NCBI RefSeq assembly: GCF_019175385.1
Contig: NC_083347.1
Location: 120,908,124-120,972,123, forward strand
DNA length: 64,000 nt
Source: Lycium barbarum
Lineage: Eukaryota; Streptophyta; Magnoliopsida; Solanales; Solanaceae
Reading direction: 5' to 3'
Shown here: positions 46,626 through 58,858 of the stretch, piece by piece
How positions within the stretch are numbered: position 1 is the stretch's first letter
Layout of the letters: each line of letters begins with the position of its first letter
The notes under the pieces: generated by a model
Seen by the model: only the letters and a program-made list of their open reading frames with translations
The model's database searches: none
What the model was told of the DNA's origin: nothing
Translations under genes and position numbers: made by a program

Positions 46626-48275
46626 ATAGAGAGGCTGTTTCCGGAAGACTCTCGGCTCAAGAGGTCTCAAAAAATTACACCAAACTTTCGAAATTGACGG
46701 AAAATGCAAAAATTACACCTTATAATTTAAATTCTTATTAAATATTTTTTCTCATTACTCCGTTAATTTTAAAACTCACATGAGATGATTCTCATAATGC
46801 GAAATACATCCTTGTTTTTGTGACGAAGAGAGTACTAATTTTTTTAATTTTAAATGTCAATTTGATAGACAATGTTTACCATACTCTTTTATTTTTGGTT
46901 ATTTTTTCTTTTCTTTTCCTTCTTATAGATAACAAGGAATCTAGCTCAATAAATAACATGGATAAAAAATTAATGAGAAATTACTATGAAAATAATAAAC
47001 ATTCGGATTATTTTAATTTTTGAGTTTGACAGGAGTTGTGTTCAAGATTAAAAAATTTAAAGGATATTGTGCTAGGTCAAAATATTGATTAATCTTGTCT
47101 TCACGTATGCATGAAGAGTTGACATTCAATTATTTTCAAGTCATAAAGAATCTTTTTAATCATTTCTTTTATTTCTAAAGAACAAATACTACAAATTCTT
47201 CATGCATGATGACTGACGAAGACATATGACCTAGAATTTAGTGGTCAATTAAATACACATTAAACGCATTTTAAAATTGTTAGTGGTCATTATTGTTAGT
47301 AATAATTACTATGTGACTAATAATATAATTCTATTTTCATGTCCTGGTTTTTCTTTTTCATTTTTTTTAATTAATTATCACTAAGTTGAGCTTAGTGGTT
47401 TTATTTTTATTAAGATAAATAAATATATACAAAGGCAGGTAAAACAAAGCAACAAAGACAAAAGGAAAATAACCCACATTTCTTTTATTTCTAGTTCGGC
47501 TTCCATTTCGTCTCTGTTCTGTTTTTTTCGTTTAATCTTCAACTCTAAGGTTGCTGTAAATTTTCTTTTAATTTTCTTGTTTATATATAAATGTAAACTT
47601 ATTTAGAAATAGCGTTTCCTCCTAATCTAACGTCTCTATCAACTAAATTTTCTTTCTTTTTACTGGATCGATATAACTTACCTACTCCTACTCCTATCGA
47701 TCGAATCCAAGAGTTGTGGATGCCCGATTCTCCGACCAGCTATTACACATCCCTTCTCGACTCAATAAGGATTGCAATCTACCTATTGACCCCCGGGCAA
47801 TATATAGGTAGATAGGTTAAGCTACGAACAGTCATGAATATAGTGAAATCAATTCTTAATCTGCGGTGATCCCTCTTATCCGCCTGAAACATATCTAAAT
47901 CACAAATTATTCAGAGCAAGAAGAATTCTTTGATATTAAGCATCAAAAGTGCAAAAGAAATAAGAAGAATAATTGCTCTATCCTTTAGTTTTAAGAAGTA
48001 AATATGTGCGTGAAAAATGAGATCAGAAAATGATAATCTGCTGAAATTTCATTTTTGTGAAATCGTTAATATTGTGTCAAGAGTGTCTTTAGGGTATACT
48101 GAATTAGTATAGAAATCCTTTCTTTTACCATAGTAACTTAGTTTGAATTGATAGTACGTAATAGTTCCTTTTTTCCTTTTACTTGTTGGTGTAAAATTAA
48201 CTTCTTGTCGAAAGAAAATCATGTATATAAATGTACTTATCTAATGTAAAGGCCGATCGAATGCAAACTTAAGAG

Positions 48276-49002
48276 TAGGGCTGGGCATAAATACTGAAAA
48301 CCGAAAAATCGAAGCGAATCGAACCGAAACTTCAACAAACCGAACCGAACCTAACTAGTTTGGTTCGGTGTTTGGTGTCCACCATAAAAAAACCGAAACC
48401 GAAACCGAAATAGCTGAACTGAAGTTTGATAAAACCGAACGCGCACCGAAATTTAATACATTACCCAAAAAAAAAAAATTAAATAGTCCAGGCCCATTAA
48501 GTTTAAAGCAAAAAAAAAAACCCAATTGTAATAAGTCCTCTTTTGCATTTGTATCCCTAATTTTCCACTTCAATTGAGAAAATCAAATATCCTTAACAAA
48601 GAAAGGTAACTAGGATGTGTCTTTAGGATTAATGTATGTCCTTTATGTGTTTTCTTAATTATTCTTACGGTATATATATAACACCTAGTAATCCTATATC
48701 ATGATTATAGTTTTCTGTTCTTGTGTATCCTGTTTGTTTGATTTTGATTTTGATTTATCAGTTTTATGTTTTATTGCTTTTGAGAATATGAATTAGTGTC
48801 AATGGAATCGCTTCTAATATTATATCAAAAAAACCGAATTGAAAAAATCGAAACCGAACCGAACTTTAAAAAATCGAAACCGAAAGAACCGAACCGAACT
48901 AGTTTGATTCGGTGTTCGGAGTTCACCTTCAAAAAACCGAACCCGAAATAGTCAAATCAAAGTTTGATAAAATCGAACCGAAAAATCGAACGACCACCCT
49001 TA
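48276..49002. mobile_element. Non-autonomous hAT element, family member 1
   Basis: Starts tagggctgggcata and ends cgaccaccctta, inverted with divergence. The 8-bp target duplication is cttaagag (48268-48275) versus cttaacag (49003-49010), with one mismatch. Subterminal ends are packed with accgaacc/ggttcggt motifs. The core (about 48520-48830) is the reverse complement of the core of the element at 58859. It is 727 bp and codes no protein. Confidence 0.92.
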
Positions 49003-49822
49003 CTTAACAGTGAGAAAAACACTCCTTTTTCTTCTTTCTGAATGGTGTGGCCCTCCCAATTTCCCATCATTTGGACGAAAATAATACTCTAATATACTTT
49101 TAGTCATATCAACATATACCTAACTATCTAGTACTATAGTAGGTGATAAAAATGATAAATTTAGCTGGAGTTAAAGCAAATGACAACTATCTTAATAGTA
49201 ATAATTCCATTAGGTGGTGTGTATCTATGCATGTATTTGGTAAAATTTGTATCTATGCATGTATTTGGTAAAATTTACTCCCTTACCCACCCACAACTTT
49301 CAATTATTAAGAAAATAGAATGAAAGTGTTTCTTATAATCATCTGGTATTCGAAACATATTAACCTGATAAGTTGAAATTTGTGCAAAGTAGGGTACATT
49401 TTTCGGAATGCTATTCAAATTAAAATATGGAATTTCGTACGAAACGTCCGTCGGAAACATTTCTAACTAGCCATTATCAGATAGATTTCGTCCGAATTTC
49501 ATGTTCTTTTAGTAGTGTTTGGTCTTGTAGTTAAAATTGGAGAGATCTTATCATCCCAGTCCCACCATACATCTTGATGGAAATTGAAAGAAATTGTAAA
49601 AACAAAACCGAAATAAGAATTTATATAATGATTTTCGAATTTAAAAAATGTAATCTGAATCCAAACCGAATTATAGAATCGATTGTTTTGGTTCAGTTCA
49701 ATTTTTCTAGTTTCTTTCGGTTATATTCTGATTTTGCTATTCGATTTGTGGGCCTTATTGGGCCTTTAATATTCATACCATGTGACATTGGGCTTCTGAA
49801 TTATTCAAAAAGAGATTTTTGG
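49003..49822. other. Intergenic, no gene recognised
   Basis: Contains a 26-bp direct repeat (gtatctatgcatgtatttgg type, 49218 and 49250). An end of a CACTA-type element (gttcttttagtagtg) lies near 49503-49517. Confidence 0.45.
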
Positions 49823-49830
49823 CATACCAA

Positions 49831-50075
49831 ATGGGTCATTTGCACTTTTCTACCTATTTTGTGTTGGTCTTTAATTTTGTCATTCAAAATCGAAATTATA
49901 CCTATAAGAGCATAAGTTACGCATCATAATATCCACAAGTTATGACAGTGTTCTTAAAGAACTTATGCTCTTATAGGCATAAGTTCGATTTTAAAGGGTA
50001 AAAGTTAAAACCAGCCCATTTGAAGGGCAACAATTAAACACCAATCCATTCAAAGGACAAGCCATGCAATTACTT
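49831..50075. mobile_element. hAT-type MITE, second copy of the 18108 family
   Basis: An 8-bp target duplication cataccaa lies at 49823-49830 and 50076-50083. The arms are inverted (gttggtctttaatttt left, aattaaacaccaatcc right) round a central agcataagtt/aacttatgct palindrome. It is 245 bp. Confidence 0.88.
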
Positions 50076-50102
50076 CATACCAAGTCAATATAAGCTGATA
50101 AA

Positions 50103-50937
50103 TTGGGGTGTTCATGGTTCGGTTTGAGTCTGTTATCCTCTAAAATATGACCAAATCAACTTAGTCGGTTTTTCAAATGTTAGAATCAAATCAAATCAAT
50201 TAAGTCGGTTTTTCATTGCTTCGGTTTTTTTCAGTTTTGTCGGGTTTTTCGATTTTTTCGGTTTTGTCAGTTTTTATTTAAATATATGACAATATACGTC
50301 CAAGCACATATTAAATTGACTATTTTCTAGCATAAAACTACCAAATCAAGTAGTCCTATTTGAGAAAAGAAAGAAATATAAACCTAATCAAGTTATATAT
50401 GTACTTTCTCCAAAAATTTGTATGCATCATTTAAGAATTTAGCCATTTTCACGGAACATTTAAAAAAAGTTCTTACCATGAATTTGTTTTTGTGCAATAA
50501 ATTAAAGATCTAGTTGTGATATACCGAGATATCTTGATGAATAATTAAAGGATTCTTTGAACAAGAAATAGATTCTTAGAATTATCAAAATAAAAGTAAC
50601 AAATTAACTAGAAAGTAAATACAAAAATTGGATTACTATAAAGGCAGAAACATAGATTATGAATCAAGAGTGCAAAAGATTAATATCGTAAATATCAAAC
50701 TTTTTCTATAAAAGTATACATACATACATGAAAAAGTAAACCGACAAGAGAGAGAGAAATAGATATTTAAATTGTCGGTTCGGTTCGGTTATTTCGGTTA
50801 TTTTCTTGCTTAAAATCAAAATCAAATCAAATTTTGTCAGTTTATAAAATTAAAAACTAAAATCAAATCAAACCAAAAAGTATCGATTTTTTTTCTTCGG
50901 TTTGATTTGATTTTTCGATTTTTCACGAACACGCCTA
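50103..50937. mobile_element. Non-autonomous hAT element, GGTTCGGTTT-rich
   Basis: Starts ttggggtgttcatggttc and ends cacgaacacgccta, inverted. A perfect 8-bp target duplication ctgataaa lies at 50095-50102 and 50938-50945. Subterminal repeats are tcggttttt/aaaatcaaatcaaa. It is 835 bp, non-coding, with a core different from the 48276 element. Confidence 0.93.
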
Positions 50938-50980
50938 CTGATAAACATAATAGTTGCAGCCCATAGCAGTAATGCCCTTA

Positions 50981-51414
50981 TTTTGGGGCGGTCTTTAATT
51001 TTTGCCCATCAAAATGAAAGTATTTAACTTTTGCTCTTTGCCTAAAACCTCAGGGTTACCCCTGCTCAGGAAAAAATTAAAAAAAAATGGCTAGGCAGAG
51101 ATTGCCTACAAACTCTGCCCCATCGGGCATAATTTACCTGCAACTATGCCTTGAGGTAGAGTTTTGCAAGCAAACTATGCCTTAGCAAACTCTACCTGAT
51201 AAGGCATAGTTTGCAGGAAACTTTTGGTTTGTCTTCCAGGTACACACATGCATATTGCTTCTTTATTTCATGCCCTTGATTTAATGTCATTATTTAATTT
51301 TGTACACAAAATTCTGCATTGCGAATATTCCTTTTTTTTTTTTACTAAGTTGGGGTTCGAACCCAGAACCTCGGGGTATTAGGCGAAGGACAAAAATTAA
51401 AGATCACCTTAAAG
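50981..51414. mobile_element. MITE related to the 18108/49831 family
   Basis: The left ttttggggcggtctttaatt and the right caaaaattaaagatcacctt are inverted. The core contains several overlapping palindromes of actatgcc and ggcagag/ctctgcc. A tRNA B-box-like gggttcgaaccc lies near 51353. Target duplication unresolved. Confidence 0.65.
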
Positions 51415-51989
51415 AAAAAAAGAAAACCAACGTTTAGAGCACCAGATTAACATAATAGATAGCTTCTTTTTTTTTTAAGTTTAAGAAGACAAACTTAATA
51501 TATATCAACTAGTCGGTACAACATGTGATCCTTTTTCGCAGTACCTAATTTGGAGGGCCAATAACATAATGTCATAATTCAATATACAAATGAAGATGAT
51601 GAAGTAGAACGTAACAGGATAAATAGTAACACTATTAACATAACCAAACTTAGACAAAATATCAATCATAATAGATAGTTCCACCAAATTAGAAAGTGAT
51701 GAAGGCAAGAAATAGAAAAGTCTACAATCAATTTCCATGCAAGAATCTATGAACAAAGTACCTAAAACGATGGTAGAAAGTCTCACGGCTATCCCAATCA
51801 GTTCTTGATATGCTCCTCTTTTTTGGTGCAACAATAAAAGATTAAGGTTTAAATATTTATCAAGAAGAAATTACTTTATAACTAAGCATCCCCTGAAATC
51901 AACTAATAAATATAGGTAAGCTGGACTAAATAATCTCTAATACTTGATCTGAAGATATTACTATTTCTTTTCTTGAGGAGATAATGGTG
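51415..51989. other. Intergenic, no gene recognised
   Basis: AT-rich. A frame at 51505-51834 has a hydrophobic stretch but no recognisable family; treated as chance. Confidence 0.4.
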
Positions 51990-52355
51990 AAAAAAAAAAC
52001 ACATCTCAAGTATCACTTTTTGGTGAGTTTCATACCTGAACTATGGGATGGTCGCGGTTTTTACCTAAACTATCACCAGCTATTTATCAAAACGCATCTC
52101 GACTATTATTTGATGGTGTTAGAAACTCGCAAAAAAATGATACATCATATGTGTTTTTGACCATTATCTCTTCTTTTAATTTTTTTTTTATTCCTTTAAT
52201 TATTTGCGTGGAGTGCCATTTTGCACCATTTTTAAACACAAAAAAAGAATATAGACCACGCACTATCAGATGCTATTAGAGGTGTGTTTGATAAATAGTT
52301 GATGATAGTTTAGGTAGAAAACACAAACGTCATATAGTTGAGAATTGTTTTTTAA
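51990..52355. mobile_element. MITE with inverted ends
   Basis: The left cctaaactatcaccagctat and the right atagttgatgatagtttagg are inverted copies, and tttatcaaaac/gtttgataaa extends the match. The outer arm (acatctcaagtat) is partly deleted on the right. Limits approximate. Confidence 0.55.
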
Positions 52356-52632
52356 TCATTGTCTCTTTCATGAATCAATGATATTTTTGTTTTATTTCAT
52401 GGTCTCCTTTCTGTCCTTTTGGTAGATGTTTTTTACGTGTGTTGCCACCTCGCATAGAATTTTAATTGTCCTCTCCTTTAGTTCTTACCATCTAGCCACT
52501 TGTGTTTCTTGTAGTTTGTATATCGCACTATTTCACTGTTTGTTACTATTTCCTTCGTTAAATGCTATGTATTGCTTTCCATTTCATATTTACTCGAGTC
52601 GAGGATCTTTCGAAAACAATATTTCTATCTCT

Positions 52633-52712
52633 ATGAGGTAGGAATAAGGTCAGAGTACACCTTACCCTCTTCAGACCCCACTTATGAGATTACATTGAAT
52701 ATGTTATTATTG
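52633..52712 (+). mobile_element. SINE 3' tail (TS-like)
   Basis: gtaggaataaggtcagagta, caccttaccctcttcagacc, ccacttatgagattacattg and aatatgttattattgtt: a diverged TS-SINE end. Confidence 0.7.
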
Positions 52713-53597
52713 TTCCTTGGCATCTAACTTGAGAATTCACATTAATTGTAAGATGGAAAAAGAGAATATTTAGACACATAAGTGGTAGCATTAAATGTAA
52801 TAGGGACTAGGCATTAATAGATAGTAGATGTTAACATGCATGAATGGAGTATTGGTGTCAATTGGAACAGGTGCACTAGTTGAGTACTAGTTACAACGGG
52901 TTTAATTATATATTTGGCTAGTATAAGAAATTTTTTTACACTATCAAGTCACTACATGCTATAGCAAGTAATTTTTTTTTTTTTAAAGTTATAATCTCAC
53001 ATTTTCCAAAAAGCTTACATGTAAATACTTTTTGAATAACCTTATTTTATTTGGTGATGGGTCGGGGCGGGTTATATTTTGGGGATGGATAATTTAAATG
53101 AAATTGGGTAATTGAAGGGAATTGGGGTTTTCTATCCAATTAAAAGCACAAGTGTACACTTATTGGACGGCAAGTATATTTGAACACGATTGCTAACGGA
53201 GGACAAAGTTAGCTAATAAAAGAAAGTAGAGGGGTATATTTGACGCTTTTCCCTAGTATTATATACTTACTTATAATAATAAAACAACATATAACACTGC
53301 ACAGTAATCTCTGCTCATCCAATAATTGGTTATTGGGACCTCCACATAGCAACTTCCTCTTTGTTTGGACTTTGGAGCATTATTGTTGCCTTTGTTTTCC
53401 CCGATGTGAACTAATTTTATCCACTTTTGTCTTACACTTCTTTTAAAAAATATTTTCTTCGCTGTAGTTTGTTGAATAATTAAAAAAGGAGGAAACTAAT
53501 TATGGATCCAGATAGTGCCACTTTTTTTTATAATGTATTTTTATTTCTTTGATACTTACGATAATTTAATTAATTTATTTATTTATTTATTTAATTC
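52713..53597. other. Intergenic, no gene recognised
   Basis: AT-rich with a (ATTT)n run near 53571-53600. Nothing coding is supported. Confidence 0.4.
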
Positions 53598-55559
53598 TTA
53601 TTTTACTACTACTTAGAAGACGGAGTTTGATCGTCCCTCTTCGTCGTAGTTGATGGGCCCTATAAAAAAAAAAATTGGGCCCTATATTAAACAGGCCATA
53701 AAAAAAATATAAAAATAAATAAATTGTGGATCCCATATATATTAAACAACAACTAATATTTAAAAAAAAGTGGGCCCCATATTAAACACCATGCGTATTC
53801 GTAGCAAACACTAATATAATAAAGTTTTAAATACGGATCATAAACTAAAAAATTGTGGATCCCATATATATTAAACAACAACTAATATTTTTTTAAAAAA
53901 AGTGGGCCCCGTATTAAACACCATGCGTATTCGTAGCAAACACTAATATAATAAAGTTTTAAATACGGAGCATAAACTACAATGTTATATTAGTCGTATT
54001 TTGAACATAGTATGGGCCTGTTTAAAAAGAGTGCAGACTTTGTATTCTTAGCAAACACTAATATAATAAAGTTTTAGATACGGAGCACAAATTACAATGT
54101 TATATCAATCATGTTTTGAACATAGTACATATAAATACGAACATAATATCCTATATTGACAAAATCAAGCAATATATATATAAAAAAAAAAAGGTGCACA
54201 CTTTGTATTCTTAGCAAACACTAATATAATAAAGTTTTAGATACGGAGCACAAATTACAATGTTATATCAATCGTGTTTTGAATATAGTACATATAAAAA
54301 AAAAAATTGGGCCCCATATTAAACAGGCCCATAAAAAAATTGTAAAAAAAAAAATTGTGGGCCCCATATATATTAAACAACAACTAATATTAAAAAAAAA
54401 TGTAGGCCTCATATTAAACACCATCCAGTATTAACAAAAAAGGTGGAACCCACCACATCCAAACTCACGGGAAAACAAAAGTGAACCCCATATTAACAAA
54501 ATCAAGTAATATTAAAAAAAAAAAAGTGAATCCCATATTAAAAAAACGAACAATGTTAAAAAAAATTGTGGGCCCCATATTAAATACCGTGCGTATTCGT
54601 AGCAAACACTAATATAATAAAGTTTTAAATACGGAGCACAAACTACAATGTTATATTAATCGTGTTTTGAACATAGTATCCCATATTGACAAAATCAAGC
54701 AATATATAAAAAAATAAAAATGAATCCCATATTAAAAAAATAAACAATGTCAAAAAAAAAAGTGCAGACTTTGTATTCTTAACAAACACTAATATAATAA
54801 AGTTTTAGATACGGAGCACAAATTACAATGTTATATCAATCGTGTTTTGAACATAGTATATATAAAAAAAAAAATTAAAAAAAAATTGGGCCCCATATTA
54901 AACAGGCCCATTAAAAAAAAATTGTCGGCCCTATATATATTAAACAACAACTAATATTAAAAAGAAATGTGGGCCCTATATTAAACACCATCCAGTATTA
55001 AAAAAAAAAAGTGGAACCCACCACATCCAAACTCACTGGAAAAAAAAAGTGAACCCCGTATTAATAAAATCAAGCAATATTGGAAAAAAAAAGTGAATCC
55101 CATATTTAAAAAACAAACAATGTTAAAAAAAATGTGGGCCCCATATTAAACATCATGCGTATTCGTAGCAAACACTAATATAATAAAATTTTAAATACGG
55201 AGCACAAATTACAATGTTATATTAATCGTGTTTTGAACATAGTATCCATATTGACAAAATCAAGTTGTTATGTTCACTAAATATACTTAAAATATTTATA
55301 TTTTAAAATTAGATAGAATTTAATACAAAAGACAACATGACAAGTAAAATGAGCTAAACCGAGAATATTTACTAAAAAATTAAAAAATAGTATTTCTTCG
55401 TTTAGATAGAAAATCAATTTTTACAATAAGTCTTCTCTTTTAAAAAATATTAATAAATTTTCCGATTTTGTATTCGTAGCAAACATTAATATAATAAAAT
55501 TTTAATTACGGAGCACAAACTATAATGTTATATTAATCATATTTTAAACATAACATATA

Positions 55560-55618
<59 letters not shown>

Positions 55619-55694
55619 CACTATTCAAAGACAACTACATACATATAGATGCACTATAATCTAAAGTGTTGGGCCTGTGGCATCAGCCGTCTAG
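53598..55694 (+). mobile_element. Helitron-like element, first unit of a repeat field
   Basis: The 3' end reads gttgggcctgtggcatcagcc, then gt and CTAG before T, a weak hairpin plus the Helitron CTRR end. The 5' end is taken near tactactacttagaag, which parallels tctactatatagaag at 57409. The interior is almost wholly repeats: an 85-bp unit (tagcaaacactaatataata, aagttttaaatacggagcac and caatgttatat) and a composite built on gtgggccccatattaaac, gtggaacccaccacatcc and gtgaatcccatatt. No protein coded. The unusual interior makes the class tentative. Confidence 0.5.
55562..55616 (+). repeat. (TA)n microsatellite
   Basis: About 27 TA units near the 3' end of the Helitron-like element. The unit ending at 58683 has a matching tract in the same relative place. 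Confidence 0.95.
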
Positions 55695-56032
55695 TTAACT
55701 ATTTAGAAAAGTGGGCATGATATAGGGATCGTCGACATGCCTATAGGACGATCAAGGGCATTCTTGTAATTTCAGCTATTAAATGGTAAAGTCAGCCTCA
55801 GCATGTCCTTTTCAAACAATTCATTAGCCACCTCTTTCTTTGTAGTTTACGTGTTCTCTTTGCAATTTCACAGTGGACCCATTTTGTGGCTGACAACTCT
55901 TTGTTTTCAGTCAACTTTTTTTTTTTTTGGTTAAATTTTTTCCGGTTTCGACTCCCACATTTTCAACCCCATTGTTTACAAAGTAAAATCATAAATTTTT
56001 TATACTGGACTAGATATAGCAGCTCCTGTTTT
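55695..56032. other. Short spacer between Helitron-like units
   Basis: Unique sequence, no gene recognised. Confidence 0.4.
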
Positions 56033-57408
56033 TCCTACTATATAGAAGGCACCAGTTGGGGCTTTTTGGTCGTCCGTTGTGGGCCCTTAAAAAAGCACCA
56101 GTTGGGGCCTTTTTGGTCGTCCGTTGTGGTCCTTTTTGATCGTCTGTTGTGGGCCATTAAAAAAAAAGGCTCTTAAAAAAAAAAATTAGGCCCTATATTA
56201 AACACCAATTAGTATTAAAAAAAAAAAGGAGAAGAAAAAAAAGTTGAACCCATCACATCCAAACTCACGGGGAAAAAAAAGTGAACCCCTAACAGAATCA
56301 AGCAAAAAATATTGTGGGCCCCATATATATTAAACAACAACTAATATTAAGAAAAATTGTGGGTCCCATATTAGACACCAACCAGTATTAAAAAAAAAGT
56401 GGACCCCATATTAACAAAATCAAGCAATATTAAAAAAAAAGTGAATCTCATATTAAAAAAACAAACAATGTTAAAAAAAAATTGTGGGCCACATATTAAA
56501 CACCAACCAGTATTAAAAAAAAAAAGAGAAGAAAAAAAAGTTGAACCCACCACATCCAAACTCATGGGGAAAAAAAAGTGAACCCCATATTAACAGAATC
56601 AAACAAAAAAAATTGTGGGCCCCATATATATTAAACAACAACTAATATTAAAAAAAACATATGGGCCCCATATTAAACACCAACCAGTATTAAAAAAAAA
56701 AGTGGAACCCACCACATCCAAACTCACAGGAAAAAAAAGTGGATCCCATATTAACAAAATCAAGCAATATTAAAAAAAAAGTGAATCTCATATTAAAAAA
56801 ATAAACAATGTTAAAAAAAAAAGTGGGCCCCATATTAAACACCAACCAGTATTAAAAAAAAAAAAAAAGTGGATCCCATATTAACAGAATCAAGCAATAT
56901 TAAAAAAAAAAGTGAATCTCATATTAATAAAACAAACAATGTTAAAAAACAAATGCTTAAAAAATCAAACAATTAAATCAATAATGATGGACTCATTGCC
57001 ACATGCGTATCAACCCATTAGTGGGAGCAAATGAAATTATTGTACAGCAACATACTTAAAATATTTATATATTAAAATAAGATAGAATTTAATTACTTTT
57101 TCATTTTTTTCTATACTCTAATAAATGTGAAAAGAGATTAATGTCATAAAAGAAAAAATAATATTAAATGGAGATCAAATAATTAATAAGCTAAATTAGT
57201 GAAATTATAATTCTAATTAACGTTTCCTTAAAAAAACCGTGTAAAAAATAACATGACAAGTAAAATGAGTTAAACAAAAAAGATTTACTAAAAATCCTTT
57301 GTGGTCTCACCCACTTTTTTATTTAAGGGCAAAAAATTGACGTTTTATACTTTATATTACCAACTCTTCTAAAAAGTAGATAGAAATGTTTTATTATATT
57401 TCTATTTT
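56033..57408 (+). repeat. Helitron-like unit lacking a 3' end
   Basis: Starts tcctactatatagaagg, like the unit at 57409. It has the same 'gtgggccccatatta' composite repeats and shares about 340 bp (56945-57290) with 57805-58150. No hairpin/CTAG end is found before the next unit starts, so this copy is truncated or fused to the next. Confidence 0.5.
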
Positions 57409-58508
57409 TCTACTATATAGAAGCATCGATTTACCCATGCTTCGTCAACAGTCACTCTTTAAAAAAAAAAAAAAAAAAAAGTGGACCCCACCTTCCCCAA
57501 ACTCATGAAAAAAAAATAGTGGACCCCACCCTCTCCAAACTCATGAAAAAAAAAAGATGGACCCAATATTTAAAAAAAAAAGAAAAAAGGCAACGTCAAA
57601 AAAAAAACGTGCACCCCATATACTAAAGATCAAACAATATGCATGTAATTCCCAAAGTATCCCCATGGCCCCACATCCAAACTCACAGGAAAAAAAATGG
57701 AACCCACCACATCCAAACTCACAGGAAAAAAAATGTGGACCCCATGTTAACAAAATCAAGCAATAGTAATAATAAAAAAAATGAATCCCATATTAAAAAA
57801 ACAAACAATGTTAAAAAAAAAGTGCTTAGAAAATCAAACAATTAAATCAATAATGATGGATTCATTGCCACATGCGTATCAACTCATTAGTGGGAGCAAA
57901 TGAAATTATTGTACAACAACATACTTAAAATACTTATATATTAAAATAAGATAGAATTTAATTACTTTTTCATTTTTTTCTTACTCTAATAAATGTGAAA
58001 AGAGATTAATGTCAAAAAAGAAAAATAAATATTAAATGGAGATCAAATAATTAATAAGGTAAATTAGTGAAATTATAATTCTAATTGACGTTTCCTTAAA
58101 AAACCGTGTAAAAAACAACATGACAAGTAAAATGAGTTAAACAAAAAATATTTACTAAAAATTAAAAAATAGAAGTTCTTCATTTAGATAAAAAATCAAA
58201 TTTCTACTTTGTTTCATCTTAAATATGTAAAATTAATATAATAATTTGAATTAGAATTATCCAAATAAAAATTTGATAAAAAATAATAAGTATTTTACAG
58301 TTTTAAATTAATCGAATTAAAATTGAAAGTATCAATTGATGCTTAAATATTGCTATTATTTTATCTCAAAGAGAGGAAAATAGTTTTCTTTTAAACAAGT
58401 CTTCTCTTTTAAAAAATATTAATAAATTTTCGTAGCAAACACGAATAAAATAAAGTTTTAGATACGGAGCACAAACTACAATGTTATATTAATCATATTT
58501 TGAACATA

Positions 58509-58597
<89 letters not shown>

Positions 58598-58683
58598 CAC
58601 TATCTAAACACAACTACATATACATAAATACACTATAATCCGAAGTGTTGGGCCCCTGCGCAGTACGGGCATAAGCCATCTAG
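57409..58683 (+). mobile_element. Helitron-like element, complete unit
   Basis: Starts TCTACTATATAGAAGC and ends gggcccctgcgcagtacggg, cataagccat and CTAG before T. The GC-rich hairpin about ten bases before CTAG and the 5' TC are the Helitron pattern. The base before the 5' end is T rather than the usual A. It is 1275 bp and non-autonomous. Confidence 0.65.
58509..58594 (+). repeat. (AT)n microsatellite
   Basis: About 43 AT units close to the 3' end of the Helitron-like element. Confidence 0.97.
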
Positions 58684-58813
58684 TTTTATAATAAGTGTGG
58701 GTCTAATGGACGACGAAGGATGTTTCTGTAATTGTACCTTTGGTCCAATGCTAGCACATGCAAGTCACATTTGGTCCCTGTTACTTTTATTAGCAAACAT
58801 GTGTGCCACTTTG
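58684..58813. other. Host spacer before the second LTR
   Basis: 130 bp of unique sequence, nothing recognised. Confidence 0.4.
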
Positions 58814-58858
58814 TGTAACGATCCGTTTGGTCGTTATTGCATTTCCGACACTTTTGAC

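Larger units (their letters stand above)
42856..48275. other. Long intergenic stretch, no gene recognised
   Basis: AT-rich. Contains SINE tails at 43266 and 46512, a possible tRNA-like SINE head near 45452-45470 (gagttcaaatctcattgcc), and several T- or A-runs. No open frame shows a domain. A small exon of an unknown gene could be missed. Confidence 0.4.

Noticed and set aside
48368..48577. Lys/Thr-Glu-rich frame
   Set aside because: It translates the aaccgaaac subterminal repeats of a hAT element.
49574..49915. 113-codon frame with hydrophobic stretches
   Set aside because: It runs through the left arm of a MITE and a hAT-like remnant, with no family resemblance.
57557..57766. Lys-rich frames in the Helitron field
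   Set aside because: A-run repeats with no domain; the antisense frame is Phe-rich for the same reason.
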